This document shows positions 61,497 through 64,000 of a stretch of 64,000 bases of DNA, one piece after another (positions within the stretch are counted from its first letter, which is position 1; the number at the start of each line of letters is the position of its first letter). The notes under the pieces are model-generated. The model was not told where the DNA came from, did not search any database, and was given only the letters and a program-made list of their open reading frames with translations. Origin of the DNA: Chrysomallon squamiferum (taxonomy: Eukaryota > Mollusca > Gastropoda > Neomphalida > Peltospiridae). A program made the translations under genes and the position numbers. The stretch lies in the NCBI GenBank assembly GCA_012295275.1, contig CM022673.1, forward strand, positions 5,447,811 through 5,511,810, written 5' to 3'.

Positions 61497-62042
61497 CAGT
61501 GGTACCTCGACTTAGATATTTTGCTTTGAGTTACGAGCCAAAATCCGAATTACGAGTGAATGTCAGATATGTATGCGCTAGTTGCCACAACGAATAACAC
61601 AACGTCAGCATTTTGTGCAGTATTTTGCCAAATTTCCGTTTTCTAACCATGAATCCTAAGGAAGTGAATGCAAAGGACAGTGCTGAGAAGAAGAAGTGGA
61701 TGATGTCCTTTGAATTAAAGCATGAAATCATAGAAAAACATAAGCGAGGTGTGAATGTAGTTGACTTGTAGTTCTTCTACATGTATCATACTGACGCAGG
61801 AGTTGATATAGGCTGTAACTCCAGCCAAATGCATTAAAATAATGTGTCTTATCTCTAACATAAATATACTTTACAAAACCAATTTATTTACGTTCTGTTT
61901 TATTTTTATTTTTATGCAATATTTGTCATTTATAAATATATTTTTCTTATTTAAAAATACTTTACAAAAAAAAATTGATTTGATATACGCGCAAATTGAG
62001 TTACGAGCTTGGTGACAGAACTAGTAAGCCAAGATACCGCTG
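61497..62042 (+). mobile_element. Internally deleted Tigger/pogo transposon in copy D intron 1
   Basis: The ends are imperfect terminal inverted repeats: CAGTGGTACCTCGACTTAG and, reversed, CAGCGGTATCTTGGCTTAC. The right flank starts with TA. At the same site in copies A and B the element is absent; a few bases appear lost on the left side. The core holds the start of a Tigger transposase frame and is otherwise deleted. The insertion is therefore younger than the split of D from A and B. Confidence 0.8.
61649..61771 (+). pseudogene. Tigger transposase N-terminal remnant
   Basis: A 40-codon frame beginning MNPKEVNAKDSAEKKKWMM and continuing with FELKHEIIEKHKRGVNVVDL before TAG. This is the N-terminal part of the CENP-B/pogo-type helix-turn-helix found at the start of Tigger transposases. 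The DNA-binding domain is cut short and the DDE catalytic domain is absent. Confidence 0.75.
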
Positions 62043-62739
62043 TATAAATAAATTAATTTCATTTTAGGAGCTGTTCAAGGGGACAGATATTCGGACATTA
62101 TGTACCTGACTTTAAATAAGGAAGAGGATTTGGCTGGTACAATTATATGCTGCAACATTAGTGTTTTAAATCCGAATCAAATATTAACTTTGTTAGATCA
62201 TTTAAATTTATCTGTTGAATGTTGGAAAATAATTAATTGTTTATAGAGCAGGAATTCCAATTTAAATTCCATCTGTTTGGTCATTCACAGTGAAAGACTT
62301 AGAACTCTATACTTTCATACAGCGATAATGTTGTTGATAGGTAACATTCGAAGGATAAAAACAAATGTATACGTTTATTTATATGTTCACTGAAGGTCAG
62401 AAGAAATAAAAAGAGTTTTCATAAAATCATGACTGTGATTATGTCAAGTGACATTCCCAAAGCAAAAACATTTTTATCTACCTGGTTATTATTCACTTTA
62501 AAATGAGTTTGAAATAATCAGCAGCAGGGCAGAATTTTAAATTTTTTAATTTGTATCACGTTTTCATTGTAATCACCGAAACTCCCGCAGCTTATAGCAA
62601 TGTTATGGTTAACCAAAATGACTGCGTCAAATAATTTATAGGTTATGGTCGAACGATAATACAGAAATAAATATATTTATTTATTTGTACGCTGTAACCG
62701 AACGACTGAAGGTCAGAAGAAACAAAACGTGCTTTCAAA

Positions 62740-62830
62740 ATTTCGTACCAGTATGAAGATGAAGTTTGTATAAATTTAGATCGACCCAGATCAACAAAAA
62801 AATATTTTAACTGAATAACTGAAGCTCAGA
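62740..62830. repeat. Dispersed repeat segment in copy D intron 1
   Basis: Counterpart of 5925-6010 (TTTAGATCGACCCAGATCA), with more substitutions than between A and C. Confidence 0.45.
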
Positions 62831-62834
62831 AGAT

Positions 62835-63740
62835 TGAAAGGTGTCGGTAGTCTATCGCCTTAGAATTGTTTGTCACAACAGGGCGTGGACAAAAACATAC
62901 TGAGGTACATGGTTATTCACCGGAAAATTATTTTGAAACAGCATTTGACTTAATTTTCGATGTGGTTTCATAGAAGTCATTTTCGTTGCCACATCTTTTG
63001 GTTACATTACGGCCTTTAACTTCACATAACTACGTGTCAATGATTTATAATGATTTTAAGATATCTCTGCACAGCTGACGGAAGTCTTACTAATATTCTA
63101 ACTTGACATTTCTATTTAACAAATAAATGACAAAATAAGGACATTATTACAAAATCTGAAGGAGAAATATTTTACTTTACTACTACTATGAAAACTACAG
63201 TAACAGCATGTCCCGTCATAGCTTATAGGAAAACCTAAACCTAATGTACGTCTACACGATTTTCTGAATAAAGACAGCATGACAAGAATATATTTACGAA
63301 TAAATATACGAATAAATTTAGTAAAACTTATTGTAAAATTTTCTAAGTATATTATTTATAAAGTATATATATGCACACATTATGTTAGAAATTATATTAG
63401 AAATAGTTTTAAAAAGATATTTAAATGTCTTGTGAAACTGTATTTGTGTAATTCATGAACCTTTCTCTTTATAATTTTAAAATATATTTCAGGAATTCCA
63501 TACCAACCGAAACTCTTTATAATTTTATTATAACTGAAACAGATTTTATGAACGTAAAAATGTTTTTGCCCGCTGCTGAAATATACTGGTTAATTGACTG
63601 ACTGATTGTGAAAGAATAACTGGCGACAGCCAACACAGCAACGCCAATTAACGACATCTTCGATATTTATGAAACACTAAGGCTTTTTAATCTGCGGTTA
63701 ATTGTTGTTGTTCATCCAACTATTATGCCTTAAATTTTTA

Positions 63741-63780
<40 letters not shown>

Positions 63781-64000
63781 TTATATGCCTGTTTACCGCC
63801 CCCTTACTGAACATTATCAATTTGTTAATTAGTTATTAAACTCAGTATTTCAAAATGTTAATAAAGACCATGTCATTTATTAAACTAATAAGAACAAAAT
63901 AGTATGTTAATATTAACGATTTCAACAGCTGACTATTTTTTTCTTCAGATTTTCTGTAGGTTTTAAAATAAATTTATTAATTAATTTAATTAATAAATAA
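62835..64000. other. Intron 1 of copy D, no exon seen
   Basis: Homologous to about 13960-15250 of unit B and, in part, to 6530-7560 of A. It includes the segment GTGGTTTCATAGAAGTCATT shared only with B, an ATT tract at 63740-63780, and the conserved stretch around 63570-63660 discussed in the findings. Confidence 0.6.

Larger units (their letters stand above)
56740..64000. repeat. Duplication unit D (right end outside window)
   Basis: 3' flank, copy D gene and most of its intron 1. The last bases correspond to about 15235-15250 of unit B, so the missing exon 1 should lie roughly 350 bases beyond the window. Confidence 0.8.

Overview
The window is animal nuclear DNA, most likely from a cephalopod or other mollusc (inference). 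The reasons are a low gene density, small coding exons with GT..AG introns, an extreme load of microsatellites (GA, CA, ATT, ATTT, TAC, GTAT tracts), pogo/Tigger-type DNA transposon remnants, and a trunk/PTTH-like hormone gene of lophotrochozoan character. There are no operons, CRISPR arrays or recognisable tRNA/rRNA genes.

Left part, 1-16790: a tandem array with a period of roughly 8 kb. Each unit holds a minus-strand gene for a type II membrane protein with two consecutive DXD glycosyltransferase domains (Gly_transf_sug/GT32-like). It also carries a scrap of the last coding exon of an unrelated plus-strand neighbour. Copy A (2094-7795) has one nonsense codon. Copy B (9900-15587) has kept an open first domain while its second domain has decayed. 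A third, gene-less unit start ends at 16790.

Middle part, 16791-46770: mostly repeats, with two single-copy genes placed tail to tail. One is a five-exon plus-strand METTL27-like methyltransferase (28511-36075). The other is a two-exon minus-strand gene (38699-37184) for a secreted cystine-knot prohormone resembling Trunk/prothoracicotropic hormone (PTTH). Methyltransferase intron 1 contains an 893-bp element with pogo/Tigger-like terminal repeats. Two stretches near 39.9 and 42.5 kb are inverted copies of pieces of the glycosyltransferase introns.

Right part, 46770-64000: two more glycosyltransferase copies, C (48755-55184) and D (58421-60837, with its first exon beyond the window). Both have an intact large exon. 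The 3' flank of C is far more diverged than its coding exon, which suggests gene conversion.

Exon structure of the glycosyltransferases, worked out here: a first coding exon of only four bases (ATG A), a 165-bp exon with the membrane anchor, and one 1.8-kb exon with both catalytic domains. The splice phases agree, and the model gives 664 residues for copy C. All functional statements rest on motif recognition by eye; no database search was possible.
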